Assembly: GCA_030220185.1 (NCBI GenBank)
Contig: JASPKZ010004199.1
Span: 682,001-746,000 of the forward strand
Direction of reading: 5' to 3'
DNA length: 64,000 nucleotides
Source of the DNA: Diploptera punctata
Taxonomy: Eukaryota; Arthropoda; Insecta; Blattodea; Blaberidae
The notes below the pieces were generated by a model. That model ran no database searches. It was not told the DNA's origin and saw only the letters and a list, made by a program, of their open reading frames with translations. This document shows positions 20,470-31,539 of this stretch, piece after piece (the first letter of the stretch is position 1; the number at the start of each line of letters is the position of its first letter). Position numbers and translations under genes: made by a program.

Positions 20470-20865
20470 AACTATTTTCCTTTTTCACTTCAAGGTTTAG
20501 GCGATTCGCCTGTTCCGAATTTACAATGATTCCTTCCATCTCTTCCTAGGTCTTCCTATATCCTTTAATCCTTTTGGTTTATAATGATATGCTATCTTGG
20601 GCAATCTTGTTTCTTCGATTCTCTGAACATGCTGTTCCCAGCCGATGCGGTGTTGTTGAATTCTATCATGTGTAGAATATATTTCTAATTCACTTCTTAT
20701 TTCTTAATTTCTCATGTGGTACAATTTTGTGCATCCTTTGGTCTTTCTTAGATAGGTCAATTCTGTACTTTGTATTCTACTTGTTACCCAGGACTCACTA
20801 CCGTATAAAAGTACCGGTACCGCCATTGTTTTGTAGAACTTCTATCTTGTATCATTCCCTGATAA
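20470..20865 (-). mobile_element. LINE family C 3' end, minus strand
   Basis: The minus strand encodes, in broken frames, the sequence equivalents of MAVPVLLYGSES (about 20800-20830), the KDQRCTK..-like segment and a QPKRIK/GRPRKRWK-like end near 20540-20590; the CGGAACAGGCGAATCGCC end lies near 20500. Many stops. Dead 5'-truncated copy. Confidence 0.7.
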
Positions 20866-20924
20866 TTATTAATAATTGCATTAATTAACTAAAATCACCA
20901 GAGCCGGCAAATTCATGACAATAT

Positions 20925-21240
20925 AAAGGTATCATACCCCATTCCATGGTGCAACAGGGCCCTTGGTCTACCAGACGGCTGCTAGCCTCATATCGACATG
21001 TGTCAATCATAGAGATGGAGAATTATCCAGCCAATATAGGGATCACGTGGTCAGTATTTCGAATCCCTCAACCGTTATAGTTGGTTTTATAGCGGCTTAT
21101 TGTAGCTACCCTAATTCTTAATGTGATGGGTGGCTCGGGTTCTAGACTGCCGAAATTTCATGAGAAATATTTTCCTCGTGGGGACTCGAAACAATGCAAG
21201 TCCAAAAGCACGGTATCAAGATCAAAGACATCATGTGATA
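20925..21240 (-). mobile_element. SINE group B, minus strand, old
   Basis: The complement shows the group B body (GAAATTTCATGAGAAAATATT-like at 21155-21172) and the 3' end (GGCCCTTGTTGCACCATGG-like at 20940-20960). The plus-strand open frame 21123-21362 is a by-product. Confidence 0.75.
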
Positions 21241-21592
21241 AACGTCTCGGCTACAGCACAGGGCAAACATATCATAGGCCTATAGTTTCAACAAATTCTC
21301 AAATTCTGCGTGTTAGCCTCTATCAAATGAGAGGTTTAATGATCAATCGAGATATGCAATAAGTGAGTGTTTCAGATGGGATTAAGAATCCTGGTATCGT
21401 GACATCCCATCAAGTGTAAATAGAGTACATATCTCTCATTGAAGTGTCATTTGATCACATTGAATGGGATTGCTCTTCTGTGCACCAGACGTCTCCAAAA
21501 AAAAAACTCAGATACTGAGAGGCCAGTCAGAACAATTAACTGTGACCTAAAGCAAATTTGTGATTGTAGATTATGTAAATTATAACAAACTG
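21241..21592. other. No gene recognised
   Basis: Short open frames only; possibly the outer part of the following repeat Z. Confidence 0.4.
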
Positions 21593-22295
21593 GCGGGCCC
21601 AGTAGACGTTTTCCTGCCCGAACATTCAATTCTCGTGTCATAGTCGGATGATAAAAAAATGTTACTTTTTTAAATATAAAATTCACTATTCACCACGAGG
21701 AAGAAGAAGTTTGGGAAGACCAAAGAAAAGCTGGAAAGAGCAGCAATTTGGAGACGGAACAGGCTAGTAAATAAGCCTAAACCGCGAAGAAGAAGAATTA
21801 AGACCTAATTAGATATTATTGAATAAGTTTGCAAGAAAACTCCTCACTGCCATCTGTTGTGGCTCAAGATGCGTACATGATGTCGTCACATTGTTTTCGC
21901 GCGAAATATGTCGATAATGCAGATGACTACACATCTGACATAAAAATTCCTATAATACGATCGCAGCGCCACCTACAGAGTCCAATTGTGAATCTAAACC
22001 ATACAGGGACCCACTCAAACGCACAAAAAAAATCATCAAAATCGGTCCAGTCGTTTAGGATTTCGCTCATTTTTGTATAATACCTACCTCGGCATTTTAA
22101 TACGATATACTGAGTTTCGTTTTGACACAAAAAAAAAATGTGACCGCTAGAACAATTTTTCAATTTTCAGTTCAGGTGAATAGAGGGTCCAATTGTGAAT
22201 CTCAACCATTGAGCGACTCAATCATACACACACGAAAAAATTAATCAAAATTGATCCTGTCGTTTAGGAGGAGTTTAGCGACAAACACACGTACA
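21593..22295 (+). repeat. Interspersed repeat Z, copy Z1, split by a LINE end
   Basis: Landmarks AATTCTCGTGTCATAG, GAAAACTCCTCACTGCCATC, CCAATTGTGAATC and ATCGGTCCAGTCGTTTAGG are shared with Z2 (41590-42125), Z3 (51532-51790, minus) and Z4 (52135-52975). Comparison with Z3 shows the LINE scrap at 21672-21800 interrupts it. It runs into a (TA)n tract. Non-coding; the CCAGTCGTTTAGGAGGAGTT motif is reminiscent of insect LINE 3' UTRs, but class is unresolved. Confidence 0.65.
21672..21800 (+). mobile_element. LINE 3'-end fragment inside repeat Z1
   Basis: TTCACCACGAGGAAGAAGAA then TTGGGAAGACCAAAGAAAAG (protein equivalent RGRRSLGRPKKSW) and GACGGAACAGGCTAGTAAAT, ending in a (GAA)n tail. Very similar to 55645-55775. 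About 128 bp. Confidence 0.75.
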
Positions 22296-22296
22296 A

Positions 22297-22350
<54 letters not shown>
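22296..22350. repeat. (TA)n microsatellite
   Basis: About 54 bp of pure TA at the end of repeat Z1. Confidence 0.95.
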
Positions 22351-22584
22351 CCTATAAAACAAACGAATATTAATCACTAAATTTAATACTGCCATAGTCA
22401 TGTAAATAATTATATAATTTCATGAACATTAAGAAATAGCGGAGAACTGTCCTACATAATCACCACTAAATGCTAGAGATTTTTAAGAGATGGTAATTTC
22501 ATTTTTAATTATGGGCGCTTTAACTTCTGTCGTCATATAGCATATTATAGGCCTACTGTATAATATGTTTAGTTGTTTCCAGTT

Positions 22585-23005
22585 GATTATCTCACTGCAC
22601 TATCGAACCCGGAGTTTAAAATATCCGCACGACTATTAGCTCTCCACACAACCCTTTCCTGAGTTATTTTCCAAATAATTTCCCATTGTATAATATGTAT
22701 TTCACCTCATTCTTGCCCTACCTACTGGGCGCTTTCCCTCTGGGTTTATTACATGATCACCATGCCCCTCTTATATTCTCCATTTGTACTCCATGTTCTG
22801 CCCATCGCGGTCATATTATATTTGGTTTCCCATAACTAATCATTGTTATGTAGTCTTCACCTGTCTGTTTGTTTCTGTTTGGTTCAGAATTTTTTCTAAG
22901 AACTTTATTCTCAGTTCTCGTAATCTTTATTTTTTCTTTCTTTCTCAAAATAAGAGTCCATCATTCACATCCGTATAACTGGAAGAATAACAGTGTTATA
23001 TGATT
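22585..23005 (-). mobile_element. LINE family A 3' end, minus strand
   Basis: The complement matches family A from the CCAGTTATACGGATGTG region (about 22975) through AGAATAAAGTTCTTAG (22895-22912) and GGAAAGCGCCCAGTAGGTAG (22716-22737) to the final GTTCGATAGTGCAGTGAG (22590-22607). The frame is broken throughout. 5'-truncated and old. Confidence 0.75.
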
Positions 23006-23599
23006 TTAATTTAACGTTTCTTAAAAATTGTATCTAATAGACAGTATTTTTTATATAATAGTGTTTGTCGTATTTCTGTTCACGTTTACATTAGGGAAAA
23101 GTGTTGCGTTAAATGAGACAAATTCATTATTTTGTATAAGAAATAATTTAAATGAAAGTTCAATTTGAAAATCAATTTTTGCAGACATAACTAGAGAGAA
23201 CATAAAGTTCCATGTGATCCGGGATTTGAGCCCGAGATCTCCATGTTCACGCGCTGTCACTTTACAGTTCATCCCCCCATCCTTCTCCCTGTTCTTTAAC
23301 AATATTTTATAAACAATCAATAAGAAATAGGAAGTCACATGATAATAATCATGATTAATCAGTTTGTAAATACAAATCTATATTCGATAAGTAATGACAA
23401 CACTGTTGTAAATCAGCGATCCTAGTGGTGGCCATTGTAATCTTGTAGTATGTTGTTGAGTAGTCTTTGTTGTACACATCTGTAGTACTGAAAGCCTTGA
23501 AATAGCAATATTTTGTGAATACATTCACTGTTTCTCACATTTAGTAAAGTAATACCGCCCTAAAAGATGTTCAGTAGAATTTGTTTAGAAGGTGGAATT
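23006..23599. other. Unrecognised; shares a block with 24845-24960
   Basis: CATAAAGTTCCAT and TTTAACAATATTTTATAAAC occur here (23202-23215, 23294-23315) and again near 24848-24895, so a low-copy repeat is present. Here it is split by a tRNA-like stretch (GGGATTTGAGCCCGAGATC, 23220-23238). No ORF recognised. Confidence 0.4.
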
Positions 23600-23830
23600 G
23601 GAAAATACTTGATCATCCACCAAAATGACCAGACAGGAGCCTTGTGGCTATAACTTATTCTCAAAGATCAAAGAATCTTTACGAGGCATTCGATTTCAAT
23701 AAATTGTTGATATCCAGAAAGCTCTAGATCGATCAGATAAAAGAGATATCCAGAAATTGTGCTGCAGATGGAATGCTGCGTATTCCAAGGATTTGCAACG
23801 TCTAGTTGTCTTGACAAAATACCATAAATA
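23600..23830 (+). pseudogene. mariner-like transposase C-terminal remnant
   Basis: The frame from 23624 reads PCGYNLFSKIKESLRGIRFQ, a stop, then IVDIQKALDRSDKRDIQKLC, a CRWNAAYSKDLQRL segment and a stop. The Y-LF-K-KE-LRG-RF signature follows the third catalytic acid of mariner transposases (PSDY-LF..LK); here the acid position reads Gly, so it is lost or mutated. The upstream domain and TIRs are not found. The match is from memory of the family and could be another DDE transposase. Confidence 0.5.
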
Positions 23831-23964
23831 AAGTTCATAATGTTAAAAGCAATATAGCCTAAATAATTTTGTTGTGATGTTATAACAAAGTTGCCATTAC
23901 TTATCCAATGCCCTAGTAATAAAACTTCATGGCTTCAACTAGAATAATACTTAAATTTTTTACA

Positions 23965-24115
23965 CTACCACATAGATGATTAGGTTATATGCTGAAAATC
24001 GCGGGTTCTCTTCCCGATTATGTGAAGATTTTTAAACTGGCCTACACTTCTGACGGCATAATGGCCATGTGTAGACTAAGCTACTTACACTCACCTTCCA
24101 GAATAAGCACATAGT
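23965..24115 (+). mobile_element. SINE group C variant, partial
   Basis: Variant head ACCACATAGATGATTAGG and TCGCGGGTTCTCTTCCCGAT, then GATTTTTAAACTGGCC and CTGACGGCATAATGGCC. The same variant head starts the copy at 25142. Truncated before the tail. Confidence 0.7.
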
Positions 24116-25015
24116 CCTATCTGAATTGAGATATTTGTTTCTGTACTAGTGCAGCAACTATTTATAACATTATCGTGATTTCCTTTGTTTGTATAATTGG
24201 GAGATGGGCGAAACATTAAAAAAAAAAGGCTAGATCTCTAAAAAAATCTTAATTTGCTAGTCGGTGACCACAACCACTCCAGCTTAAATTCAGTTCCTAA
24301 AGAGATGCATTAATCTTTTTCATCATTGCCCGATTTTCTAGTTATCATTAGTAATTTATAAATTAATTAATTTAATAGCTCCAAATACCTTGAGATTACC
24401 CTTATCAAAAATTTGTATTAATATATATATTAAGTTGGATTAGTTTGAAATAACATAAACATGTTTACCACGAGTGTAAAATATGACAACTGCATTTATT
24501 TATCCAAACTTTATGTTCGTAGCACATCTCTACATTACTAGAATTAAAAAAAATATACAAATTCCCTTCGGAAGACTTAAAACTTTGTTATCGGAGAAAT
24601 ATTTATTTTACAGAATTATGCGATAATCAAAATTTAAAAAAATGTAAAAATCTTACAGAAAATAATAAGTTAATCAATACACTTATATTAAGTGCATAAA
24701 AATTCTCAAAACAATGAAAAAACTAGACTCTGTTTAGGTGCTATAATCAAAATTCTAATGCAATATTCCCTACGTAACATTTTTTTAAGCTGATAATAAT
24801 GTTCAGCTTGCCTATAACATCTTAAACTAGGATTTAAAGTTTAAACATAAAGTTCCATTTTGTTTCCTCATTGTTTAACAATATTTTATAAACGTTCAAT
24901 AAGAAATCACGTAATTACATTCGTGGATGATAAGTTTGTAATAAAAATCTACACATTTAAGAAAGCTTTACGACTAAAACTAAAATAATAGGCCTACTCT
25001 AAATTCTAATACATT
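24116..25015. other. AT-rich stretch without genes
   Basis: Apart from the low-copy block at 24845-24960 shared with 23200-23390, nothing is recognisable: no ORF, boxes or inverted ends. Confidence 0.5.
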
Positions 25016-25141
25016 TTTTCTAATGCCAGCAGGTTGTATTTTATTTCTGGCTTTCTTCCCTAGCATTGGAAGAATTGTATTCCATTTCTTATGTTGGGGC
25101 ATCTGGAAAGTTGAGTTACGTTACCCGGTGGTATGATGGGT
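25016..25141 (-). mobile_element. SINE A3-type tail fragment, minus strand
   Basis: TATGTTGGGGCATCTGGAAA and TTACGTTACCCGGTGG match the A3 tail at 30600-30660. Only the tail remains and it runs straight into a group C SINE. Confidence 0.6.
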
Positions 25142-25437
25142 GATACCACATAGATGATTAGGGTTATATGCCGGAAAATCACAAATTCTCCTCCCGATGG
25201 AGGGAGGATTTTTAAACTGGCCTAAAGCCTCTGACGACATAATACCTTTGTAATAGATTCTGCCACTAACGAAAATGAGTACGAGAATTGTGTTCTGGTG
25301 GTAAATTCAACTGTCACATGTCTGATAGCCGACTAACAACCCTCGTTCATATCGTCTTCAAAAGTGAGAGCCTATCTTCTTTCTACTACCCAAGGAGCTC
25401 CTAAGCCCTTTAGTGGGATCACTACTTTACCATATTT
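25142..25437 (+). mobile_element. SINE group C variant
   Basis: Same variant head as 23965, then AGGATTTTTAAACTGGCC, ACTAACGAAAATGAGTACGAG and TTTAGTGGGATCACTACTTT at the 3' end. Complete but diverged. Confidence 0.8.
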
Positions 25438-25704
25438 ATATATGCAATCCCTTAACATTGCTTATTTCCAGATGTTTTTTTACTTGACGTCCGTTGCCTC
25501 TCAATTCAAACAGCTACCGAAGTTATTTGTCATCACTAAGTTATTGCCTCCATTATACGTAAATAATGACTAAGTGAAACACTTTTCAGACACTACACTA
25601 AAAGAAAAATATATTTGTAATAGCTGGAAATAGAACTCGTAATCCCTGATGTGCTATTCAGGCATTCTACAGTCCGCTCAGCCTAAATTTGGTCCTTGGG
25701 GAGA

Positions 25705-25875
25705 AATTATTTTTCGTCTTCGTGTTGTATTGTCTCGGAGGTAGCCCTGACATTGAGCTTATCAATCATTCAGAGAGGCCCTCCGTGGCCTTGTGTGGTC
25801 GAAAAGTATTGTGGGTACTTGATTTAAAATTTCTCTCCCGACAGGTCATACCGCAGTCATCGTAGCCTACGCATG
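25705..25875 (+). mobile_element. SINE A2-type tail fragment
   Basis: GTTGTATTGTCTCGGAGGTA, CTCCGTGGCCTTGTGTGGTC and TCTCTCCCGACAGGTC match the tail at 26140-26275 and 62490-62680. The head is missing. Confidence 0.65.
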
Positions 25876-25929
25876 AAGTAGCCTATTATCAAATTATTTT
25901 AAATAAAATTGATTTTTATTTTATTTTGT

Positions 25930-26350
25930 ATCGTTGTATGCTGCCTTGTACGCAGTGGGCCCAGGTTCGATTCCCGGTCGGGACAAGTTTCCTAGGTGGT
26001 GGTTTTTGCCTCACCTACGATAGAAATGTCAGATAATTCTGAAACTCAAATGGTCCCTGAAGTTCATCTGTCCATCATTATCATATTCACCGTGTTAGTA
26101 TGAATGTGTGTGTGTGTGTGTGTTACGTTTTAAATCTGTGTTGTCTCGGAGGAGGCCCTGCCTTTGAGCTATTCACTCATTCAGTGAAGTCCTCCATGTC
26201 CTTGTGTGATCCAAAAAGTAGTCTATGGATGTGATCCATAGTTTAAAATCCCTCTCCCGACAGTCGTGCCACTGTAAGGCTCGGGTGCCGTGTGGAATAT
26301 AAAAAGTAGGCCTACCTATAAGGTGAGAGGTTAAACTAAGCTAATGGAAT
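25930..26350 (+). mobile_element. SINE A2 (group A head, alternative tail)
   Basis: The head keeps GTGGGCCCAGGTTCGATTCCC-like B box (25958-25975) and CAAGTTTCCTAGGTGG. The middle has a (GT)n run (26105-26122). The tail is the TTGTCTCGGAGGAGGCC type rather than the CTGCCCTCGGGCAG type of A1, ending in GAGAGGTTAAACTAAGC. This shows different 3' modules on one head. Confidence 0.8.
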
Positions 26351-26479
26351 GATAAAAATGTATCGTTTTACTAGTCATGTTAAAATTGTTTATAGTAGAG
26401 AAACATATTAAAGAAAATAGTTGTTCATTTCCGTGGCTCCATTATGTGTGAAAATGTTGCCTATTCCCACCTTCATTAT

Positions 26480-26603
26480 ACAGTAATACTAACCGAAATT
26501 CTATGAGAAAATTTCTTCTTCCATGAGGATACGAACTACCACGCGTTTCGTTACTTTGCATCAGGACTCTGGGTTAGAGCGCTCGGCCATGTTGCAGAAT
26601 TTA
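26480..26603 (-). mobile_element. SINE group B head fragment, minus strand
   Basis: TATGAGAAAATTTCTTCTTCCATGAGG-type sequence and a degraded complement of the tRNA-like head. It lies directly left of Helitron W2. Confidence 0.5.
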
Positions 26604-26608
26604 CATAA

Positions 26609-27730
26609 ACTAATATATAATTTTTGTTTGTTTGTTTGGTCGAACTTTATGCGCTGCCATACCGTTGATCCGATTGTGATGGGGCTTTTTGCAAAATGTT
26701 CAGGAGATTATCGGGATGAACATAGGCTATAAGATAGTTGTAATACTGAACCCCTTCATCCCTAAAAATCACCCTTTGTAGTGATAAACGTGAAATAAAG
26801 TCACTATTTTGACCCTTAAATGGCTTGCGCTGCCTAAACCATAACAAATACACAAAATTAATGTACACAGAATCGAATATCTAAAAAAAAAACTACAAAA
26901 AAGTCCGAAACAGCATATGTTTATCTTTCAAGGATAACTCACAATAACCATTTTTGTCTTTCATTGATGCCAAGAAGATTGGGATAAGTACATTCCCGGG
27001 CAAGCATAGCAGCGCACGGAGGGTATTCTTTTATAACGAATTTTGTGTTTCAGCTCATTTATACCAAGTACATCAGGATACGTAGATTCCCGGGCAACGC
27101 CGGGTAATCAGCACGTATATAAAAATAATTACGATATGGCTTTACTTATAATGATTGCTTGAATATTAATTTTTGGAAGATGCAATTTTATTTAGTGTTT
27201 GGAATATATGAAAGGTAATTTGGAAATAGAATTAATTAGTTTATTGTTGTTTTAAGTCCCGCGCCGTAGCCGAGTGGTAAAGGCAGGAAGCCTTGGTGCA
27301 GAGCTACGGAACTTGCGCTGGTTCGAGTCCCCACGGGGGAAGAAATTTTCTCATGGTATTTCGGCCAGTATGGGACCGGTGCCCACCCAGCATCGTAAGG
27401 CATTTGGGTAGCTAAAATAAGTAGCTATTCCAGGTTGAGAAAACCAGCTATAACGGTTGGAGGACTCGTCATGCTGACATGTCACCCCTACACTGGCTAG
27501 ATGATCATCTACCTCTGTGATTAACGCATGTGGATATGAGGCCAGCAGCCGCCTGGTAGGCTAAGGGCTCTCTAGGCCTGTCGTGCCATGGAAAAAAAAA
27601 AAAATGTTGTTTTAGTTGCAATAACAAAGAGAGCAAATTTATATTTATTTTTCCTTTTACTTATTCAACCAAACTTAAAAACACGTTATCATTTATTTAG
27701 GTGTAGCAGCGCACGCCGGGTATTAGTTAG
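26609..27730 (+). mobile_element. Non-autonomous Helitron W2, carrying a SINE
   Basis: Collinear with W1 after removing the SINE at 27255-27604: the 5' end reads ACTAATATATAATT (W1 has TC), the CTGCCATACCGTTGATCCG and CCGGGCAACGCCGGGTAATC blocks follow, and the 3' end is CGCCGGGTATTAGTTAG followed by T (CTAG decayed to TTAG). No coding capacity; older than W1. Confidence 0.68.
27255..27604 (+). mobile_element. SINE group B, full length
   Basis: Complete copy with A box GCCGTAGCCGAGTGG, B box GGTTCGAGTCC and poly-A end, flanked by a perfect 10-bp target duplication tgttgtttta (27245-27254 and 27605-27614). It is inserted in Helitron W2, so it is younger. Best group B reference. Confidence 0.93.
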
Positions 27731-27827
27731 TATTAATATAATAATTACATTATTTCATTATTCAGCTTGACGGGTAGACTGCCCAAGCACTACACCCTCA
27801 AAGATCAATTGCGCTATCCAAGTGTAT

Positions 27828-28420
27828 TATGTATGAATGGAATGAAAGTTTAGGTACCTGTGAGAGAGATGTACAGACTAAAATTGCAATGGCAAAAAAT
27901 GAAACTAAGACATTACATGGAGTAATTTGTAACAAAAATATTACAAAGGAAACTAAAATGAAAATTTATAAGAGCATAATACAGAATATTTTGTCATATG
28001 GAAGTGAATCTTGGTCTTTGACGGAATTACAAAAGAATAAAATTAGTACAGTTGAATTTGAATATTTTAGAAGAAGCCTCCAAAAAACAAGGTAGGATAA
28101 AATAAGAAATGAATTCCTTTGTAGAGAAATGAATGTCACCACATCTGTTGTTAAGAGGATTGAAAATCAAACGCTTAAATGGTATGGCCATGTACAAAGA
28201 ATGGAAAATGAAAGATGGCCAAAAAATATATACCAATGGTCACCACCTGGAAGAAATAAACGTGGCAGATCAAGATAGAAATGGAAAACCTACGTCAGAA
28301 CAATAATGGATGATAGGAATTTAGAAGAGGGAGATTGGAATGTTAGAGATAAATGAAAACTGAAGACGGCAAACCTATAAGTGGGGGAAAGCCGAAGAAG
28401 AAGAATGGAATGAAGTCTAC
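27828..28420 (+). mobile_element. LINE family B 3' end
   Basis: Reads ETKMKIYKSIIQNILSYGSE and WSLTELQKNKI (thumb), then, past a stop near 28093, TTSVVKRIENQTLKWYGHVQ, GRNKRGR and TIMDDRNLEEGDWN near the C-terminus. The 3' end is GACGGCAAACCTATAAGTGG plus a (GAA)n tail. Stops at 28093, 28276 and 28354 show it is dead; the palm and endonuclease are missing. Confidence 0.8.
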
Positions 28421-29105
28421 CGTACGGTGTTATATGAGTTGTAGGTCGTCTTCCGGGTCCGTCATACCAGGTATTTCTCTCATGACCCATACCGCCATTT
28501 GTGGTTTGGGCCCGTGGACGCAAGGAAGAATTACAACCCTTCCGTTGGCCTCTTCTACCCTTTTTTTGTTGCTCAGACTCATGAGCCATCACCAGGTGCG
28601 CCTCCCACTAGATCACATATTTTTCAACACCTGCGGGTGCCTAACATGAGATGAGATGAAGAATGATAATGAAATAAATTAATAGTTAAGTGAAATGGCA
28701 TGAAGAGGACATTGGAAAGTGTTAATGGGATGAAATTCGGGATACGGGTGAACCCCGGTATGGTCCACAAACCAATACCTCTCTGCAACCGTCGAAGTTG
28801 GGATCCCAGTTGGAGCATCCGCAGTGCTTAGTTATGCGTATACCGAGACGGCAGAATTATATTTAATCCGTTGCAGCTCTGAGGAAGTGTAAGGCTGACT
28901 CAAATGATTGTCGTCACTGTCTGGCTTTTGACTTGAGATGAAGCCTCTCCTTCCAATGACGTGAGGTTGACTAAAGCTTCAGACATACAGCAGAGGACAC
29001 TCTGAACTTTGAACCCTAGTCAGATGTAAACAAAAGCAGGATTCAGATTTATGAAGTATATTTCTGTGGAATATAAAAGTTGCGCACTGACTGTTCGAAA
29101 CATTT
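28421..29105. other. Unrecognised, moderately GC-rich stretch
   Basis: Short overlapping frames on both strands have no family motif. GATGAGATGAAGAATGATAATG resembles SINE-internal sequence, and GTGAACCCCGGTATGGTCC is unlike the AT-rich surroundings. Probably an old repeat not otherwise represented here. Confidence 0.35.
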
Positions 29106-29109
29106 AGAG

Positions 29110-29850
29110 TGAAATATATCCAATGTAATAGGACTGGAAGTAAATATCAATAAAACTAAATATATGGTCACATGTAGAAATACATTATATAATGAAAATG
29201 GACAGCTAATGACAAATGAGGGAAATTTTCAGGAAGTGGCTGAATTCAAACACCTAGGAACAATAATCACAAAGAGGAATGAGATGCACAAAGAAATTAA
29301 ACATAGGCTCAATTCTGGAAATGGGTGCTATTATGCATTGCAGAGACTTTTGATGTCCCAACTCCCTTCAAAAATCGTTAAACTGAAAATATATAAAACT
29401 ATTATTCTACCAGTTATATTATATGGATACGAAACATGGACTTTTATTTTAAGGGAGGAAATGAGTTTTTGAGAATAAAGTTCTTAGAATTTTTTTTTGG
29501 ACCAAAGAGGGATGAACAGACAGGTTAAGGGAGAAGACTACATAACAATGAACTACATGATCTTTATAGGAAGTCAGATATAATGAGAACAGTTAAGTCT
29601 CATAGGCTGCGATGGGACATGTTGCATGTATGGGGAATGAAAGATGTGCCTGGAAGCTTTTTGTAGGAAAGCCATAGGGAAAACGCCCAATTAGTAGACC
29701 AAGAATGAGGTGGGAGAACAACATTAACTATGATTTGAGATAAGTAGATTATACAGGGAATGATTGGAAAGCATTAGCTGAGAATAGGGATGTATGGAGA
29801 GCTTATGTCCGCGCGGCCATGAACCTATGGGTTCGATAGTGTCAGTAAGT
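29110..29850 (+). mobile_element. LINE family A 3' part
   Basis: The open frame 29164-29472 covers the end of the palm and thumb: GLEVNINKTKYMVT-type (29130-29166, with the ATG inside), FQEVAEFKHLGTIITKRNEM, KHRLNSGNGCYYALQRLL and YKTIILPVILYGYETW. After a stop at 29470 the copy continues in other frames through GHVA-, GR.RMRWE- and AMNLWVR-like blocks to GTTCGATAGTGTCAGTAAGT. Lacks the catalytic box and everything upstream. Confidence 0.83.
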
Positions 29851-30049
29851 AAGTATGTAACCAATGTAAAGTAGTTATTCTAAACTGTTGCTGTAACCAT
29901 CCAAGTTCTATAACAAATATAATATTCTAACCCCCTTCCCTCTGACGTCATGTTCAATGATCGCACCAGCCATACGCTGATATCTTGTTTACGAAGGAAT
30001 TGTTATGACAAGCAGGGACTCAGTTGATTAGCGTGAAACAATCCCTAGA

Positions 30050-30378
30050 TATTGTAACCGAGTAGTTAAGGCAGGAAGCCTTGATGCCGAGCTACGGGAC
30101 TTGCGCTGGTTCGAGTCTCCATGGGGGAAGAAATTTTCTCATGGAATTTCGGCCAGTATGGGTCCGGTACCCACCCAGCATCGTGAGGAAATTAGGTAGC
30201 TACAATAAGTAGTGGTTCCAGGTTGAGAAAACCAGCTGTAACGGCTGGGGAACCCGACATGCTGACCACATGTTACCGCTTTACTGGCTGATCGTCTACC
30301 TGTGTGATTAACACGTGCAGATGTGAGGCCAGCAGCCAGCTGGTAGGCTAAGGGCCTTCTAGGCCTGTCGCTCCATGG
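30050..30378 (+). mobile_element. SINE group B
   Basis: Near-complete: AACCGAGTAGTTAAGGCAGG (A box part), B box GGTTCGAGTCT, body and 3' end AGGCCTGTCGCTCCATGG. Confidence 0.9.
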
Positions 30379-30534
30379 GGTTAGTTTAATCCCTGGATAT
30401 TATATTCAATTTCCTTAATCTAATTTTACTGTTGTATTTGTTAATGTAAATAGATACCCAGTCAACGAACCCTGTTCCACATCCTATGCTAAAAAAAAAG
30501 AAAGTCTGTGTATATACTGCATAGAATGCCATTT

Positions 30535-30918
30535 TTTTTGTTCAATGCCATCTGTTTATCATTCGACATTTCAGGTATTCTCTCCTGGCATTGGCGTATT
30601 GTAACCCACTTCTGAGGTTGGGGCGCTGGAAAGCGGTGTTACGCTGCCCCAATGATATGTGGGTGATGACGATGGGTAATGATGTACCAGGAGAGGTCTT
30701 AAACATAAACTTAATCTAATGAGGTGAATACATTGATGATAATGATGGCCAGATGATGTTCGGGGATCGTTTGGGCCTTAAATGATCCTGACATTTGTCT
30801 TACAGGTGAGGAAAAATCCCGAAAAAACCTCACCCAGGAAACTTGTCCCGAGCGGGGATCGAACCCGGGCCCGCTACGTGACAAGCCAGCACTCTACCTC
30901 GAGACCACAGCGGTGGAC
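30535..30918 (-). mobile_element. SINE A3 (group A head, third tail type), minus strand
   Basis: The minus strand begins with the group A head (TCCACCGCTGTGGTCTCGAG; B box GGTTCGATCCC complement at 30856-30866) and ends with a tail containing the complement of TCTCCTGGCATTGGCGTATT (30582-30601). The same head and tail pair occurs at 33948-34300. Confidence 0.82.
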
Positions 30919-30949
30919 TTGAATGCCAAATATTATAGAGGCGATAATT

Positions 30950-31195
30950 TAAAACTCCACAGCGCGACAGGCCTAGAAGGGCCTTAGCATATCAGCGGGC
31001 TGCTGGCCTTACATCCACAGGAGTGACATATGGTAAGATTGTCGGACTCCTAGCCGTTATAGCTGAATTTCGTAACCTTGATCTGTTACTTATTGCAGCT
31101 ATCCAAATATCACACTGTGCTATGTGGTCACCGGTCTCAAACTGGCCGAAACTCTATTAGAAAATTTCTCTAACCACTGCAAGTCTCATACAGTA
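30950..31195 (-). mobile_element. SINE group B, minus strand, head truncated
   Basis: The complement gives the 3' end (GCGCGACAGGCCTAGAAGG at 30961-30979) and body to the GAAATTTTCTAATAGAG region. It forms an inverted pair with the next group B copy at 31200-31523. Confidence 0.75.
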
Positions 31196-31199
31196 ACTC

Positions 31200-31523
31200 T
31201 ACACCAAGACAATGAACCATTGGTACAGAGCTACGGAACTTGCGCGGTTCGAATTTTCATGGGGGAAGAAATTTTCTCATGAAATTTCGGCCAGTATGTG
31301 ACCGATGCCCACCAGCATCGTGAGAAATTTGGGTAGGTGGCAATAAGTAGCGGCTACAGGTTGAGAAAACCAACTGTAACGGCTAGGGAGGGGGCCACGA
31401 TATGCTGATCACATGTCACCTCATAGCCTACTAGATACATGATCGTCCATCTCTGTGCATAACACGTGAGAGACCAGCAGCCGGCTGATAAGCCAAGAGC
31501 CTTCTAGGCCTGTCGCGCCATGC
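31200..31523 (+). mobile_element. SINE group B
   Basis: Starts within the head (TTGGTACAGAGCTACGGAAC), B box slightly damaged (CGGTTCGAATTTTC), then the full body and end AGGCCTGTCGCGCCATG. Confidence 0.85.
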
Positions 31524-31539
31524 AATATTTATGAAATGT

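Noticed and set aside
29110..29850. Active LINE with complete RT
   Set aside because: No copy in the window has an endonuclease and an intact YADD/FADD catalytic box in one frame; those seen are FAGD, CADH and YAND.
30950..31523. Inverted pair of SINE B copies as a foldback element
   Set aside because: The arms differ in length and divergence and each fits an independent SINE insertion.
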